A stretch of 64,000 bases of DNA from Opisthocomus hoazin (lineage: Eukaryota; Chordata; Aves; Opisthocomiformes; Opisthocomidae). Made by a program: the position numbers and the translations under genes. The stretch spans positions 5,545,501 to 5,609,500 of the forward strand of contig NC_134419.1 in the NCBI RefSeq assembly GCF_030867145.1, written 5' to 3'. Positions 39,131 to 53,500 of the stretch are shown here, one piece after another; within the stretch, counting starts at the first letter, position 1; each line of letters begins with the position of its first letter. Under the pieces are notes generated by a model, which saw only the letters and a list, made by a program, of their open reading frames with translations, was not told where the DNA came from and searched no databases.

Positions 39131-41284
39131 TGTGGTTCACCCTTTGTTACCGTCCCCGGAGCCGTGCATCACAGTCCAGATCAAACCAAAGAAGAACTTG
39201 TAGTACCGTGCACCGTTTCATGACTGACCTGAGCGGGGCTGTTGCAGGGACTTGCCTCCTCTGGCGTTGGTGGTGGTTAATGATTTTTGCAAAGACCTTT
39301 GCTGGGGCATGCTGTGAAATAACCGGCAATAGCTTTGCTCCAGGAAAACGAATTCCACCAATGTGAAGTTGTTCACGAGTGTTGTGAGTCTTCTGACATC
39401 TGCAAGGTCAAACACTCTTCTGAAGGTTTTTAGCAATGCTGGCGATGATGGGTTGGTGTCACCAGTTTCGCTCCTTTCAGACTGATGTTGTCTAAATGTA
39501 ATTCTTGTGAGAACAACTCAGACTCTCTGACATCTGAACAATGGAACATGCATTTAGTTATAGCCCTCATACCGCCTCCACACTTATCGGCAAGGTTTCT
39601 GTGACAGCTTTAAGAAAGGAAGAGCACATTGCATATGTAAAAGAAGAGTGCTCCATACTCATTATGGGCTTCATAATTGCACTGCCAACCCAAAACATTC
39701 CGTTATCCACTGTGTAACTGTGATATCTTTTGTGTGATAGAAATTTGCCGAGAGATTCATTTCTGGTCATGGTCAAAGAGGTCACTGCTTATGCTAAGTG
39801 TAGTATTCTTCAGAGCTTTTTAAAAAGACACTGTAGAAGCTGTGCAACAGAGGACCCCGATGATGGTTCATGGGTGCCTGTGAGAACACGTACTGCAGTG
39901 CAGTCGCCTGCCCTCCTCGAGAAGCATCAATGTAATCTGATCAGGGGCTTTCTCAGGTGAGCAGAGTGGCTTTTTTAAATTTAGCCACCTTTCCTCATCA
40001 TCAGTCTGGAGTAAACACTGACGCATGGTCGTGGTGCATCTATCCACTCCTGTGGCAAGCAGAGCCCAGTGTACCAACCTGAACTTGCACTGTTCCTCAT
40101 CAGAAAAGCCCAGGTTTTCTTAAGTGGCAGTGCCTCGGTTTGGATATTTGGGGGTTTTTTTGAGGAACGGAGGAGAGATTTGACAATCTTCAAGATCAGC
40201 AGGGTAGTCAAACTGAAGTATGGTTTCAGCAGTGGTTGAATATTGAGGCTGTAGGCTTAGAAGCCTCCCATGAAGGGCATAACTTTATCTTGTCCTTGTG
40301 ATTTTGTGCTTTGATTCAACTAATGATTTATTAGGACCTGGACGGTAATAAAACATCCTATGCTGAAGCTTTTATTGTTTCATTTTGGTACGCATTAAAT
40401 TTTGGTACTGTCTTTTACTGGTGTTTCTAACTTCCACTTTCCTATGTAAGTGTAGATTAATAACCCATGTATGAAGACTGCGGAAGGCTGCAGGCACAGT
40501 GTGTGCATGTTCAGCGCTGGTTGCACTGCTCCAGCCCATTTCTGTGGTTAAGACTATTGTCTCAATGGGCTTTACCACGTCCCGTATTATATTTTCACAA
40601 GCAATTTGCTTGTGAAGAAAAGAAACTCGGTAAACATGGAGAAACTATTTTCTCCACCTCCTTGTTTGAAGACATTGCTGCTGTGATGTGTGCTGGATCC
40701 GGTCAGCGTGGCTTAGGAAGCTCCCCAAAGGTTATTTGAGGTAAGTTGTAATTGTCACATCGAGCTTTCCCAGGACAAAACCAGCTTGACTCTTTCAGCC
40801 CCGAACATCTCCAACGGGAATGGGTAAATCAGACTGGTTTCCAGCCTGGATTCACTTGCTCCCTGACTTTTCTTATCACGTAGACGCTTTGCATTTACCT
40901 GTGGGGCTGGAACGTGGTCTAGGCTGTGGCTGGGGACTTGCAAACCCTGTGGTAGTCATAGTATTGCTAAATTACGTTGCAATGCTCCGGTTTCTCCCTT
41001 TGTCTGATGGATATAGTTGTTCCTCCCCAGGTTCTCTCTCAGATGGAGAGATTTGTGGAAAGCAACCCAGCGAGTGCATGCAGAGGTGTTAACAGTCCCC
41101 AGATTTCCAACTCCTGGTTCTTTTACCCCAATGGATAAAGAGCCCAGCAAGCATCCAAGACAGCTGCCAGATTTCAGGTCAAAACATGCCTGTAGATTTG
41201 TCTTCCTTCTATGTCCTATTTTAACACTCCGCTGCTTGTGTAAATCAACAAAACTGGAGATGAAGACAATAATTATTACCATTA

Positions 41285-41400
41285 TGAACATTTTATTTTT
41301 TACTTATTTGTCGTGGAGCACTGAGAGTCCTGCTGTGTTGGGCATGACAGCATCCCAACCAATGCCAGTCCCTCCCCAAACTCCCCAGAATCTGGCGTTT
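41285..41400. repeat. Possible ancient amniote repeat relic
   Basis: ACTTATTTGTCGTGGAGCAC through GTCCCTCCCCAAACTCC resembles a degraded 'tttatttgtattgtggtagcacc..cagtccctgccccaaagagc' amniote element. Similarity is recalled, not computed. Confidence 0.3.
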
Positions 41401-44288
41401 CTTTTGGTTCAAGTATTTTGGGGTAGAATTAAATGTTTTGTATCTTCCTGTTCCCCCACTGTATAAAAAGGAAGGCAATCATTTCTGAGCTGCTCCTGCT
41501 GGGGAATTTTTTGCCTGCTCTGAAATGCCAGGCTCAGAGGGACGCAGGCATTGAGGTAGTCGGCGTGACATTGACCCCAAGGTAGAAAACAGCTTTGTCT
41601 CAAGCACTGCCCTTATCTACTCTTCTGTTAGCTGGTTATCTGGAGTCTGCACCTTGCAACCTCAGGTGTATTGTCATCAATCATTTGCTGTTTTCTTCTG
41701 CGTACCGGTTCCTCTCTGCCCTTCCTTTGTTAATAACCCAGTTTGCCTATATCCATAAAAATATCTGATTGTGATACTATTTATCCAAAGCACCATACAT
41801 CCATCATGTACTTATGAGCAAGATAAACAAGGTCTCCTGGGAAATACGCCACAAGAAATATATAGGATAAATAACTGTATCAAATGTGTGTCAGCGTGCA
41901 AGAGGGGAAAATCCATTCATTAAAACCAGGGTGCAACTGCAGTGTTTATTGTACCCTTGAAGCTTTTAGTTTAAGTAAGAAACGTACGTTTTTGCTGCTT
42001 ATCTCATCTAGCACAACTCTCACGCTGGCCACTTCAGCATGAGATATATTAGCTGCTTTGACTGACATTGTAAATGTGTAATTGCTCATAATCTGTTTCT
42101 TTCCAGATCTTAGAGGCAGCTTCTTCCTTTCTTTTGGCTTCAGCGTCGCTGCTCCCGAGTTTCAGCCGTGCGGATGCCTGAGCCCTGGCTGCGACGGGGG
42201 GGACTGGAGTGGGAGCAGAGGGGCTGCTACCCAGCTGCCTTCGGCGTTGGAAGGAAACCCTTGGGTTTGTATTGCACTGCCCTGGGTTGCGAGGTGAGTG
42301 ATGAACTCTGCCCCGCACGTATCCGCGCTTTCATCTCTGCGCTCCGAAGCCGAGAGTGAACAACTGCAGGCAAATCCCAGCTTTTCACTCTTATTTATAT
42401 GTGCTCTGTGGTGGTATTTCACGTGCGGTTCCTTTAATCACTTGGAGTTATTCTTTCATTTTTTTTGTGGCTCTCCAGCCTGTGATCTATCTTAGAAATG
42501 GCTCTAAAAGCTGAGGGTGCAGGTTGCCTTCCTGCAGGCCCTGTCCCTCCCCAGCCTCCAAGGCATCAGATCTTCCTCTTCATTAATTTCTTCCCTCTAG
42601 TTACAAAAAAAAGCATACTTGGCTTTCTAACTAAGGTGACTTTATACTCATTTACTTTCAGGCATTTTCCTGAGTCCTGAACAGTCAGTGTAAAGGTAAG
42701 AATCGCCTGTGAGCCAAACAAGTCCTTGGTGTAAGAGCAGTGCCTCGTGTTTCTACATGATCTGCCAGCCCAATGCCAAACAGTTCTGGCAAAACCATTG
42801 GTGGGAAAACTTGTTTTAATCCTACATTTCACATTCCTCTGGGATGTCTAAATCATAGCCATAGACCGCAGCCCCGCAGCAGCTCATGCTGCTGCATTTT
42901 CCCAACATAGAAGACATCAGATTCAAGCCTTTGGGAGCAAATTCATCTCCAGGTGAGTATCACCTTTACCTGGCAAAACAAAGTTGACAAAAAGGCCACA
43001 GCTTCACCACTCATCATGGGGATTTTTCACGGAACAATTGTGTCTCAGTGTTCGAGGCAACACGGTTTGCTGTTTTCACATACAAAAACCGCCTATAGTT
43101 TCCGTTTCAAGCGAAAGAGATGTGGTGAAAAAAATCATCCTTTGGCAAACACGCACGCAAAAGAAAATACAGGGCCAGATCTTCAGGTAGCATAAATCAA
43201 CTGCAGCGAAGGAGCAACACTGATTTACATCAGCTGAGTGTCAGACTCTAAATCACCGCTGACACGCTGTTGAAAAACAAGCATTTCCAAGAATCAGAGC
43301 TATAGCTGAGCAATTCCTTTCACTAAACCATGATTCCTTTCTACTCCCTCTTTCCATTCAAATGTATATAGAAGTGCTCCTTTGTGCTTTGAGGTTTTGT
43401 TGCTGTTGCTGCTTTTCATAATGCCCGATTCCTTCTCAGGGCTTTTTTTTTTGCCTTCTTCCCTTGTAACGAAAAGCACAGTAAAATGAAGTGCCATTCG
43501 CCTTCCCTCCACCCTAGGTTTTTGCGGCAGTTCATTAAGAAGAGGGAGCTGCGGGCTCTCGCCGCGGTCTCTGGACACAGTTCAATACTGTGTGTATTCT
43601 TGTGCTGAGATTTACGTCTTACATTCAAAAAAGCCCCTTAAATCAAGCAGCCCGTTAGCATCTTCTCCAACTCTGGGTGCCTGGGAGATAAAACGCCTGT
43701 GTGCTAATGGCCAGTTCATCACTGGTCTTAAAGAGGAGTAGCCTTCGCTTGTGTGTGACCATCCTCTGCCGAACGGTTGTGTTCGAGCCGCTCTATTTAT
43801 TGCTTTATTTATTTATTTAAGATTCTTCGTCAGTTTGGGTTCACGTTTCGTAATGACGCTTCGGCGTCTTTAGGCTTACGCCTCCTCCCATGCAGAGCAG
43901 CATATGGCTTTGCTGCAAATGCAGCCCTGGCCAATATGCTGGGCTTAAAAATCTGACAGCGCCAACTTGTACCAGTTTCGTGCTACATATGTCAATACCA
44001 ACTGCGTAAAAATGCAAGGATCGTGAGCTTTTAATGTGTTTTCCAAAGGCAAATGTAAAAATTTCTGCGAGTCAAGCTTAACTTACGTAAACACTTGTGG
44101 TAAATTTGTTTCCTGACACGTTATGGCCCCATGGTCACCCAGCAGCAAAGCCACCCGCGTGGATTCTCCACCATCTCCCGGGTCACAGCCGTGCTGCTGT
44201 GAACTGGTGGGGCTCCCACCACATCTCGTGGGGTGAGGATGAGGGGGTAACAAGCACGCGTTCAGTCAGCCGGAGCAATGGGTCTGGG

Positions 44289-44294
44289 TTTATT
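44289..44294 (-). terminator. C8A: C8A polyadenylation signal (AATAAA)
   Basis: Canonical AATAAA on the minus strand (TTTATT on plus), 140 bp downstream of the C8A stop codon. This would give a short 3' UTR of about 160-170 nt. Confidence 0.75.
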
Positions 44295-44433
44295 CAGTGA
44301 ATCCAGCCCGTCTCCATACTTAGAGAAATGCAGCACTTGACAATTATTTCTCCCATTGCAGGATTGTGCCGGGGGTCTTTGCAGCCCAGCACAGACTCCG
44401 CACCGCTCTCGGCTGACGCCGTCCCGCGGGTTC

Positions 44434-44585
44434 TCAGCAGGCTCTGCTCTGCAGGTCCCTCCCCGCGCAGGGCTGCCCGCCGCGCTGCGGGGCCGGGTTG
44501 TTGCACTGCCGGCTGCGCCGCGCTGTGCCCGACTGGCAGGGACCCCATGGGGACCAGCAGTTCCAGCGCCCGTCCGTCTCACCGC
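44434..44585 (-). CDS. C8A: C8A coding exon 11 (second TSP1, stop)
   Basis: 152 nt including the TGA stop at 44436-44434; acceptor TGCATTCACAG. Encodes [13 protein letters not shown] and [10 protein letters not shown], ending in cysteine. Very GC-rich, with many CpG sites. The real frame is hidden beneath longer open frames on both strands. Confidence 0.96.
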
Positions 44586-47500
44586 CTGTGAATGCATTAA
44601 AAAAAGGGGGAAGAAACCCCAGCTATTCAGGTCTGAAGTGCTACATATGGCCTGACTGCAGCAGCATACTTCAGGTGGGAGCAGGGGAGGAAGGCTGAGC
44701 TGAATGCCACCACCAGTTTGTGATTTTGGCTCTGGCTGTAACCTCTGCTGTGAGCGGGACTCCCTGGTCCATCCCCGCTGTGCCCAGCACATGGATGACC
44801 ATTGAGACCAAGGCACTTTGAAGCCAGGGAGATGAAGCAGCACCACCTTTTTCAGACACCAGTAGCTCTTTCTTTTTCTCCTCTGCTCGTTTGAAAGGCT
44901 GCGGCTTGGCTTTCCATTCCCAAAGGGCAGCTGACAGCTCTCTCTGCAATTTCTCGCCTCCAGGCAAGCCAGAGGGACAGAAGTCTCCCAGTGTCATGGA
45001 GGTGTTTTGAAAAGTCTGCCTGTCCCTTTGGAGATGGGTCATTTCAAGGCTTTTTCATTACAGTACAGACTGAGTTGTCAGGAGCGTTCGATACTATGGA
45101 TTATGGTGGCGCTCCTGAAGGATGGGGATGCTTGATGGCTGTCATTTACTGTCATTTTTTATTTACTCAACTGGCCTTCATGCCTGGCTTGGGCACTTTA
45201 TTAATCCAGACAGGACAAATGGATATGTCTGCTCTTACTTAGTGCTGTCTGAAATGCTGGGTTTCCCGTCTGCTGAAACATCGTGCTTTAAAAGAACTGG
45301 GTTTGGTCTTAAATGAGTTTTGAATCTAGAAATTGTCCATGAGCTCAAACTATGTCTGACCCCACTATTGCTAAAAGCAGGGAGCACAGGGGCTGGCCGG
45401 TTTGGTGGGCTGCTTTGGGGCCAGGTCCTGAGCTTTCTAAGCTCCTCGTCTAAGGCAGGTTCCTTGGATATGGAGACAAATGAAAGAAGCTGAGATTTTT
45501 AAAGAAACCCACTTTTGAGTCGTAGAAGCAATGCTTTTCAGTTCAGCTTCGTAAACCACCTACCCAGCTCTGCTTCTACTCCTTATCTCCTCACAGCTTT
45601 GCTTTTCCAGTGGTGAGATCCTAGCTATGAGAACACGGTTGAAGCCTGGAGCTCTGCCTGGTGGAACTGCTCTGTAGAAGGATTCTTCTGCCAGCTTCAG
45701 GTGCTGAGATTTGGATTTCTTTTTTTGTCATCACGAATCAGGACAAAAATATCCAAAAAGAACAGTGACATTTTTTGAAATAAAAGAGCATGTTCTGAGG
45801 TTGGCTTTTTTGGCCACCCATTTAATTTCTTAGGATAGTATATAAAGTAATAAATAAAACATAAATAAAAGTCTGTTACTTTGGAAAACCACATTTTTTC
45901 TCCCCCAAAACAGATACTTCCCTCTAGTTAAAATGTTTCCCTATGGGAGCCGGGAAGAATCTGGCAAAGTGGCTATTTTTTACCAAAGCAGCATTTTTGG
46001 TGGCCCGTTGCTTGAGCAGCACTTCCCAGTTGCTTAGCCTGACCCTTTCACCCCTCCTTCCCTCTTTGCCTGTCGGGGTTTGTGCTCTCGCCCTTGTAGC
46101 AGGAATCCTTCGTGGGATGCCGCAAGTGTTTCGGAGACTCGCCATCCCGAGGATGTGACATGCCGGTCAGTGAGGACCAGATGATGGTCTCGTTTATGGT
46201 AACGAGCTGCGTACGTAGAGCACCACAGGCAGGCAGAGCCCACCCCTTGGTGGGCAATATGGGCAGTGGGGCTTTTCCAGGGTGCTGCCACCACACCCCA
46301 GCTCAGCTCTTTGCAATATATCAGCAAGTCTCCAGCTATTAAACACGTCCTCATTTCCACTAATTTATTTATAATAATCACCTAAGCTGCTAATCTACAT
46401 CTCTTGCAGGGCTGCTTAGGATAGCGTAGCAACAAAAGCGATACAGAAGCAAAGGCTTGATTGATGCACGGGTGCAAAGAGCTGTTGGTTAACCACGAGG
46501 AGGGGAAAATCCTGTCCCTTTTCTGCCTTTCACCGTCCCCTGCCATGGATGCGTGCCAGGGTCTTACCTTGGCGCCTAGTCTGCTCGCAGGCAGGGCCTC
46601 CGTCACCTGGTCGACACTGGCAAAAGCACGTGTCTCCCACCAAAATGGGCTCACCGTTGTTCTGGCACGGTCCGCAGCGGCAGGCATTGAATTCCAACAA
46701 GTAATCATCCAGAGCCCGTTTCAGGTTTTGCCGTTTGGTTTCCATGTTGCCGAGGTTGCTTCTGCGGAGGATTTCGTGGATGGGCTGCAGCTGTGTAGGA
46801 TAGAGGTGAAGAGCATGGAGACAGTTTCAGCTGGGCTTCGACTGAGATGCTACCACGCTGCAGTCAGAGAGCTGTGACATTGCTGGATAAACTCGGGGCT
46901 CGGAAAAAAACTCATTTGTCTTCCTCGACAGCTCCATGTACATCATGCAAATGTGTCACCGAGACTGATGGGGCCAGTGAGAAACCACCGTTCCAAAACC
47001 TTCCTCATCTTAGAGGTTTGTGCAGTACTGGCTTTTCTGGACATGCTTTGAAATTTCAGTGTGAATTCAAATGATAAATTAAAACACCCCAGTAAGCCCA
47101 TTTTTTTGACTGATTTCTTAGTGCTGTCAGAATCTCAGAGGTTCTTGCATGCTTTTTGCCATTTTGACCAAAAATGTTTTGGTGAGAGCTCTGGAGAGTG
47201 GATATCATCAAAACCTAATGCCAGCCTAGCACTAATGGTGCCCAGATTGTGAACCATCCAGTAAATGCTGAGCATGGAGAATTTTACCAGCCGACTTTTT
47301 GCCCTTTGATGGAGCAAAATAATACTGTGCCATCCACAGCTTGAAGAATATAACATGCTCATCATATTTCTGGTAGCAAAATCCAGTTCCTGTATACCAT
47401 GCAGCAAAAATAGTCCAGTCTGGGCAACTGTAATTACAAGCCGCCCGAACGAGTATTAATATTCAACAGAATATTAAAGCTAAAAGCTCAGAGCTGCTCT

Positions 47501-50500
47501 GAGGACACATATTTGCATTTGTCCATCCATGCGTCTGTGCGAACGCTGCGTCTCTTGGCTGGGACTCAGTGGAAGCTGGTCCCAGAGAAGAGCTGGGCAT
47601 CGTCTCGTTGAGCAAGGCGCAGTGAGAGCGATTCATGGGGAGGGTCAGCCAGGCTTTGGGAAGAGCTCTTAGACAAATTTGCATTTGCACAAGCCTGTTT
47701 AACGAACAGGAGTGAGCTGCAGATAAGAGCTGCTGAAGTGGGCAGGGGCACTTATCGACAGCTCCGGTTGCGCAGCGACTGCTGAGCTCCAAATGCAGCC
47801 AACAAACAGGTCAGCGCGTGGTTTACTGGAAAATTGCAATAAATTTTGCCAAGAATTGATGGGAACTTGTGCAGAAAGGTGAATAACCTGCAGCATGCGT
47901 TCAGCTGGATCTGAAAGTGATTCTACTTTATCAGGGCTTTCCGCCACCGGGGTGCTGCCCGGGAAGGTTTGCAGATTCCCTCTTGCCCTGCCAATAACGG
48001 AGGTAATTCCTGATTCCATTCTCCCTTTTTCTACCCTCTGTCAGAGCCAGGAGCGGGTGCGCTTCCAAATGAAGGTGGGAGGGATGGGAGTGGCGGCGTG
48101 TCCTTGCCATGACCGGGGTCTGAGGTCCTTCCCCCACACCCACCGCCGTGCTCCCAGAGCAGACCAGCGATCGTAGCATCTCAGGGTAGATGCAGTACCC
48201 CTGACTGAGGTGTGCCCAGCTCATCACACCGCCGCGGTCCCTGGCCCTGGATTATTTGTTTGCAGGGTTGCTCTTCTCTCTCGCTTTTCATCCCCTCCGC
48301 TTGCACCCATCTCCTCCGCATCTGTGAAGCCCTGTGGGATGCTTCAGTGATCTTTCCATTTTATGGGGCATCCAATAAAACAAAAGGTAGGCGTAGAGCT
48401 TGGCTGATTTTTATGGCCACAGACCCCCTTTTTGGAGGACGGAGAAAGACAGGACCCACCCGACAAAGCAGCCAAGAGAGCCCTGCTCTGAAAACTCCTG
48501 GAAGCACTTGCAGCTATACCCACCACACTCTGCAGAAGTTCGGCATAGCCACTGCGGCTCTGAGGCAGGTGAAAAGCAGGGGGGGACTATGCAGAGCCTT
48601 TGGGGGGGGAAATCTCCTTCCCCAGCCTCCTGCGAGTCCCCTGCTTATACAGGAGGGCGGACAGCATTAGGGAGAATAATATGGATGAATGTAACCACAG
48701 AGAGCCGTTCATCGGAAAGCTGTTTGGGGACGCATCAGTAACTTAACTCGGCACTAATCCAGCATTAAGCTGCTTGTCCATCTCCCTGTGGATGTGGTCG
48801 GTGGGAGATGTGCTCCCCATTGTGAAATGAATAAGGGGTTACCGGATCAGTGGCCCATTACATTTAATCTTGTTCTGTGATGGGATCACAATAAAAATAC
48901 GAAATGATCTGCTCGACTACACTTTCATTCCTTATAGCAGCAGAGTTTCTTCAACTGCAGAAAAGCCTTACCTCAAAATCAATAACAGCAGGATTATATT
49001 TTAATGACCTTCCCCAGTGACGATACATATTGCCGTCCCAACTGTTTAAGAGCCCTCCGCTGTAACTGGTATCTCCACCTCTAATCCGGGGAATAATATC
49101 TTCCACAACAGCACTGTGGGTCTCAGCATCTGAAAAGTTGAATTACAACCATATTATTTAGTTACCGTTTCCACACATACACTAGAAGCTGCTTAATGGA
49201 GGTGAGATCAATCGTGCAAAGGGCTATCAGTGAGCAGCAGTGATGCTGCTTCTTGAAATCGATGGGAGATCAGCGTCCCCGGCTCGCGGGGCCAGCCCTG
49301 CCGTGTTATCCCAGGGTGGTCGGTGATGGGTTGAGCACCCTAAATGCTCTAAGCTGGTGAGACCTGAAAAGCCTGCACACCTCCAGCCTTGGTTTCTAGT
49401 TAGCAGATGGGCAGTAGATCATGCTGTTTATAGTTGGTTAAGTGATTTACAAATCTGGGGCTTCCTAGCCTCTTTTGAGTAGTTTTTATCGTCAGTTTTG
49501 ACTTCTGTAACAGTTGCCGCATTGCCCTTGTCATCCATGCCCAGTCTGTCATGGCTATAGGGACTGCAGCCTGCCAGCCACCCCACTGCCTCTATTTACA
49601 TGCATTTCTAATCCAGATATTGCTACCTTAATTCCTGCTTTTTCAAGAGCAATCAGTACTCCTGGAGACTTGGATCCAAAGTCGCTTTGGACCCACTGTT
49701 GGGGATGGCACCAGAGCTCCCTTCTTTGTACCCTTGTGTGCCCCTACTTGAATCTCCTGACCCAAGTGACCAAAAGAAGCGATACAAGATGCATCAACAG
49801 GCACCTGCCCTGCCATCATACCCGTCTTCAGGAATCCTTTCTTTGCACAGTCAGAGGATGACACAGACGCTTCCAATTGCACTTCAGTCTCCCTGACTGT
49901 GAGGCCAAGTGACCAGCCAATACAGGCACTTATCTCTTCAGCGCTGATGTCTGCAAAACAGAAAGGAAACTGGTAAAATCGGTGACTCATTCTGAGTGGA
50001 AGGATGTTCATTTTCCTACTTTTTTTTTCCTGCCAATGAAGAAAATATTCAGTTATTTGCATGGCCTCCTTTTCAAAGTCAAGAGCTATTCTGGGCAGAG
50101 GACAGCCTTTAGTGTTGCAATGGCAAAGCCAACATTTTATTGGGGTAGATTGGGCTGATCACATCATAGGTGAAAAAGAAAATGTCTTTACTGTGAAATT
50201 GTTCCCTTACAAAGTAATAGAAGAAAGTAAAAAATCTTAACACAAGGCTTCAGGCATGTATTTCCTTGTTTGGTCTATTTATTTAAAAAAAAAAAATCAC
50301 AACTTTTTTTTTCTTTTAACAGGCTAACTCATAACTAGGGTAAAGCTAGGAACAGCGGCTGAAATCAATAGATCCTCGCTAATTTTCCTAAACTCAGGAT
50401 CTGACCCGTGTGTTAGCGGCTGAAGCAGCATCCTTAAGTAGCAACTCGCAAAAGGTCTGTGTGCTGAGAGCTGCCAGAGCCTCACTGCCTGCCGCTGGGC

Positions 50501-53500
50501 TGCCGCTGCCAGCACCGCCACATACATCATGGAAATATCTAACTGGAGACCCATGAAGTGACTGCAGAGGGGAGAAGTGAACTAACGAGGTGGTTTCACC
50601 AAGGTAAGCAATGCGCGTATTTCATACAGCCTGGTTTTATGTACGCACTTCGGTGTACTGCAAATATAAGGCCCTCTTCTATAATAGTTAAAAAAATCCA
50701 TTGATTGCAATGAATACAGGTATTGCAAGTAATAGGTAACTTTTATATTGCTCTTGTTGTCAGAGGACCTTAAAGTGTTTTGCAAAGCAGCCTGGCGATC
50801 AATACCCCGGTATTGAAAGGGGGGCACAGAGGTCAGCGGGATTTGTGCATCGTGGCTTAATGGGCTAAAGATTGAACCTCCAGCCGAGCCCCAAGCCAGC
50901 GTTGTCTGCTGAACTGCCTCGCCCCAGCAGTGGGGAGCAGTGTCTTGTCTTGCTTGTGTTTAAAATACTGGTGAAATGCCCCTAGCTCTGGTTTTGCTCC
51001 CTTCTGCACACCCTGCAGGAGAGGCTCGCTGGAGCTGCATGGGGCATGGATCTGCTCGTTGGCTTGGGGGGGTCCCAACCGGTAGAGATGCTCAGCATCC
51101 CGGGAGAGGGGCTACAAGTCCTGGATTCAAACTGGTGAGAGCTGATGCATACGCAAGACTTCAGGGGGGAATTCCATCCCATTCCAAAACTGGGCCCTTG
51201 AGAAAGATTAAATGTCTAGCACTCAATTACTTGTGCTAAACTGTTCAACAGTGGTAAACACAGTGGGTAAAGTTCATTCACCCACAGCAGCAGGAGTGAT
51301 TGCTTCTCTTGGTGTTGGAGTGCCATAAAATTAAACTTGAGGAACACCCTGATTAATTGATTCGCCATGGTTCCTGTTGAGTAATTATGTTCAGCAAGGG
51401 TCTGTCAATACAATTCGCTATTGGTTGCAGCAAGATCGGGCCTTGATAAATGAAAAGTGGTTATCATGGCAAAAGGGTGGCCATAGAAAATATAGGCACT
51501 TGAGGGGGGAGCCCTGATAGTTTTTTGTATGATATAATTTGCGATAGTTAAATGTGCTCCAGTGATAAGATTTACTGCTGCATTTTGAATTAATCAGAAT
51601 ATATGAAGACTCTTTCTAATTTACTCTGTGCATAATGTTTCTCCCGTAAATGCTCTTGTAATGTGTGAACACATTGTACTGTTTTCTGCTAAATAATAGA
51701 ACCATAACAATCTATTTTAAAAACAAGTAATGAAAAATATTGATGGCAGAGCAACAAGGGGCCTCACTCTGACATATGTATTTATTTCACTCATGACCAC
51801 ATCCATACAAGCCCTTGCAGCCTGAAGGCTAGAAGTGCAGCAAAACTGCCGTCCTAAGCTCTGCACTGCTGAGCTGTGGTCTGTTCCTGGGCATCTAAAC
51901 CCAGAAGGTGAATTCATTTTCAAAATTCAGGTTTCCTAGATGCTTAAAGTCCATCTCATGCCTGTTCCTAGCTGGATGCTCAGCGACCACCCAAGCTGTC
52001 TCTCATTTAGGGAGGACTCAGCCTAGGAATCTTCCCCCTGGGCTTGTGCTTTAGTCACTGGTCTATAAAAAAGGAGTGTTTTCTCTTCCAGAGCATTTAG
52101 CATGTAGCCTCATGGGCTAGGTGGGCTCTCAGGCTGCTGATCTAAAACAGCTGCCTTGCTGCTCAGCCCTGTGTGGACTCAGCCATACATCTCCAGGCAT
52201 CTGCAGAGCTTCAAACTCATCTTTTGAAGCTCTCATTTGAAGACTTGAGCGCTAATATCCTGATCCTGACCATTCCTTAGGGAAGGCGGATAATCCTGTT
52301 GCAAACATAGCCTTCAAGCATGGCTTTGACCACCATTAGAAGAATTAGGGTTTTTTTTTCCAACTGCTTTTAGACAGTGGCGTATCAGGCACTGCAGGTG
52401 GGTCCTTCTGGGTCTCTGTCATGCAACGTAGAGCACTGCTGACTTGGTAAATGTGAACTTTCTAGCAGAGTCTAGATTAGATGAAAATTACAAAAGTGTG
52501 CTACGTTAGAATGAAAATTACATCTCTACTGGGGCACATTTTTGTCTTTTGCTGAACTTCAACATCCTTCTTTCCTAAGATAGGGGATCTCATAGCAGTA
52601 AATCTCCTCCTTATACACATACTAAGCACAAGAAGAAAGCAAAATAATAGCCTCCCTCTACATGCTCTTGATTCATTCTTTCTCTGAAATTGGCAGTCTG
52701 CTTCCTGAAGACTTGCTTGCCAAGGTCTTACTTGCTTCAGTATCACTCACTCTTCAAAGTGAACAAATGATTTGAAGAGGCATCATGTTTCCAAACATTA
52801 GCAGTTCAGGAACTGGATGAAAATTCTCTCAACTGGTAATTTCTTGTGGAAAAACTGGCATGGTTAACTCTCATTCTGGCACAGTTATCCTAGTGCTGAT
52901 GGTACCAAACCATTTCAGACCGGGGTCAGAATCTGGGGCAGAACCACGGAAATAAATGGAATTAATAGAATTACAGCAGTTTGCACTAGCTGCAGAATTT
53001 TGCACCTATTGAACAAGGTCGCAATTTTCTTTCGCAAAAATGTCCAGCCTGGAGTTACCAAGGCGGCGTAACACTCAGCAGAGCGGAGTGATGGTCCTTA
53101 GGGGCAGTGGGATCTATTGCATCGTCGACACCTTTGCGAAAGTTGACAATCCAGTTAGTGTACTAAAGTACCATATTATTGTTCTGCACCTTAGGTTTTT
53201 GGCTAGGAAAAATGTTGTGCTTTGTCTCACCAGTAATGGCTGTTCTTGCACTCTAGATCTGCAGTGTATGTTTTATATAACTGAGATTTAGAGGTATGGC
53301 TCTCCAGCCTCACACACTCCAATTTGTTGAGAACTGGAGCTAACAGAGGTCTGTTAGTCTTCAGGTATGACACTAACTGGAGCGAAGTGGCAGAGATATT
53401 GCCGAGTGCAATGCGTTTTTTCCATTTACAGAAAATTGAAACCCTCACTATTAGGAGGCTAAAACGTGAGTGGGCTATCTTTCTTTACTCTGGATGAGTT

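Larger units (their letters stand above)
37564..44433. other. Convergent spacer between C8B and C8A, including both 3' UTRs
   Basis: About 6.9 kb separating the two stop codons. It contains the probable C8B 3' UTR (to about 38.0 kb), a plus-strand CR1 copy, a possible ancient repeat near 41.3 kb, and the C8A 3' UTR at the right end. GC-rich frames at 38.2-38.6 kb are open on both strands with no recognisable motif. No further gene was found. Confidence 0.6.

Noticed and set aside
44262-44846. 194-codon minus-strand frame
   Set aside because: Out-of-frame shadow over GC-rich C8A exon 11; the correct frame there encodes the TSP1 module and ends at 44434.
48212-48670. 152-codon plus-strand frame in C8A intron 9
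   Set aside because: Antisense to an intron, no recognisable domain.
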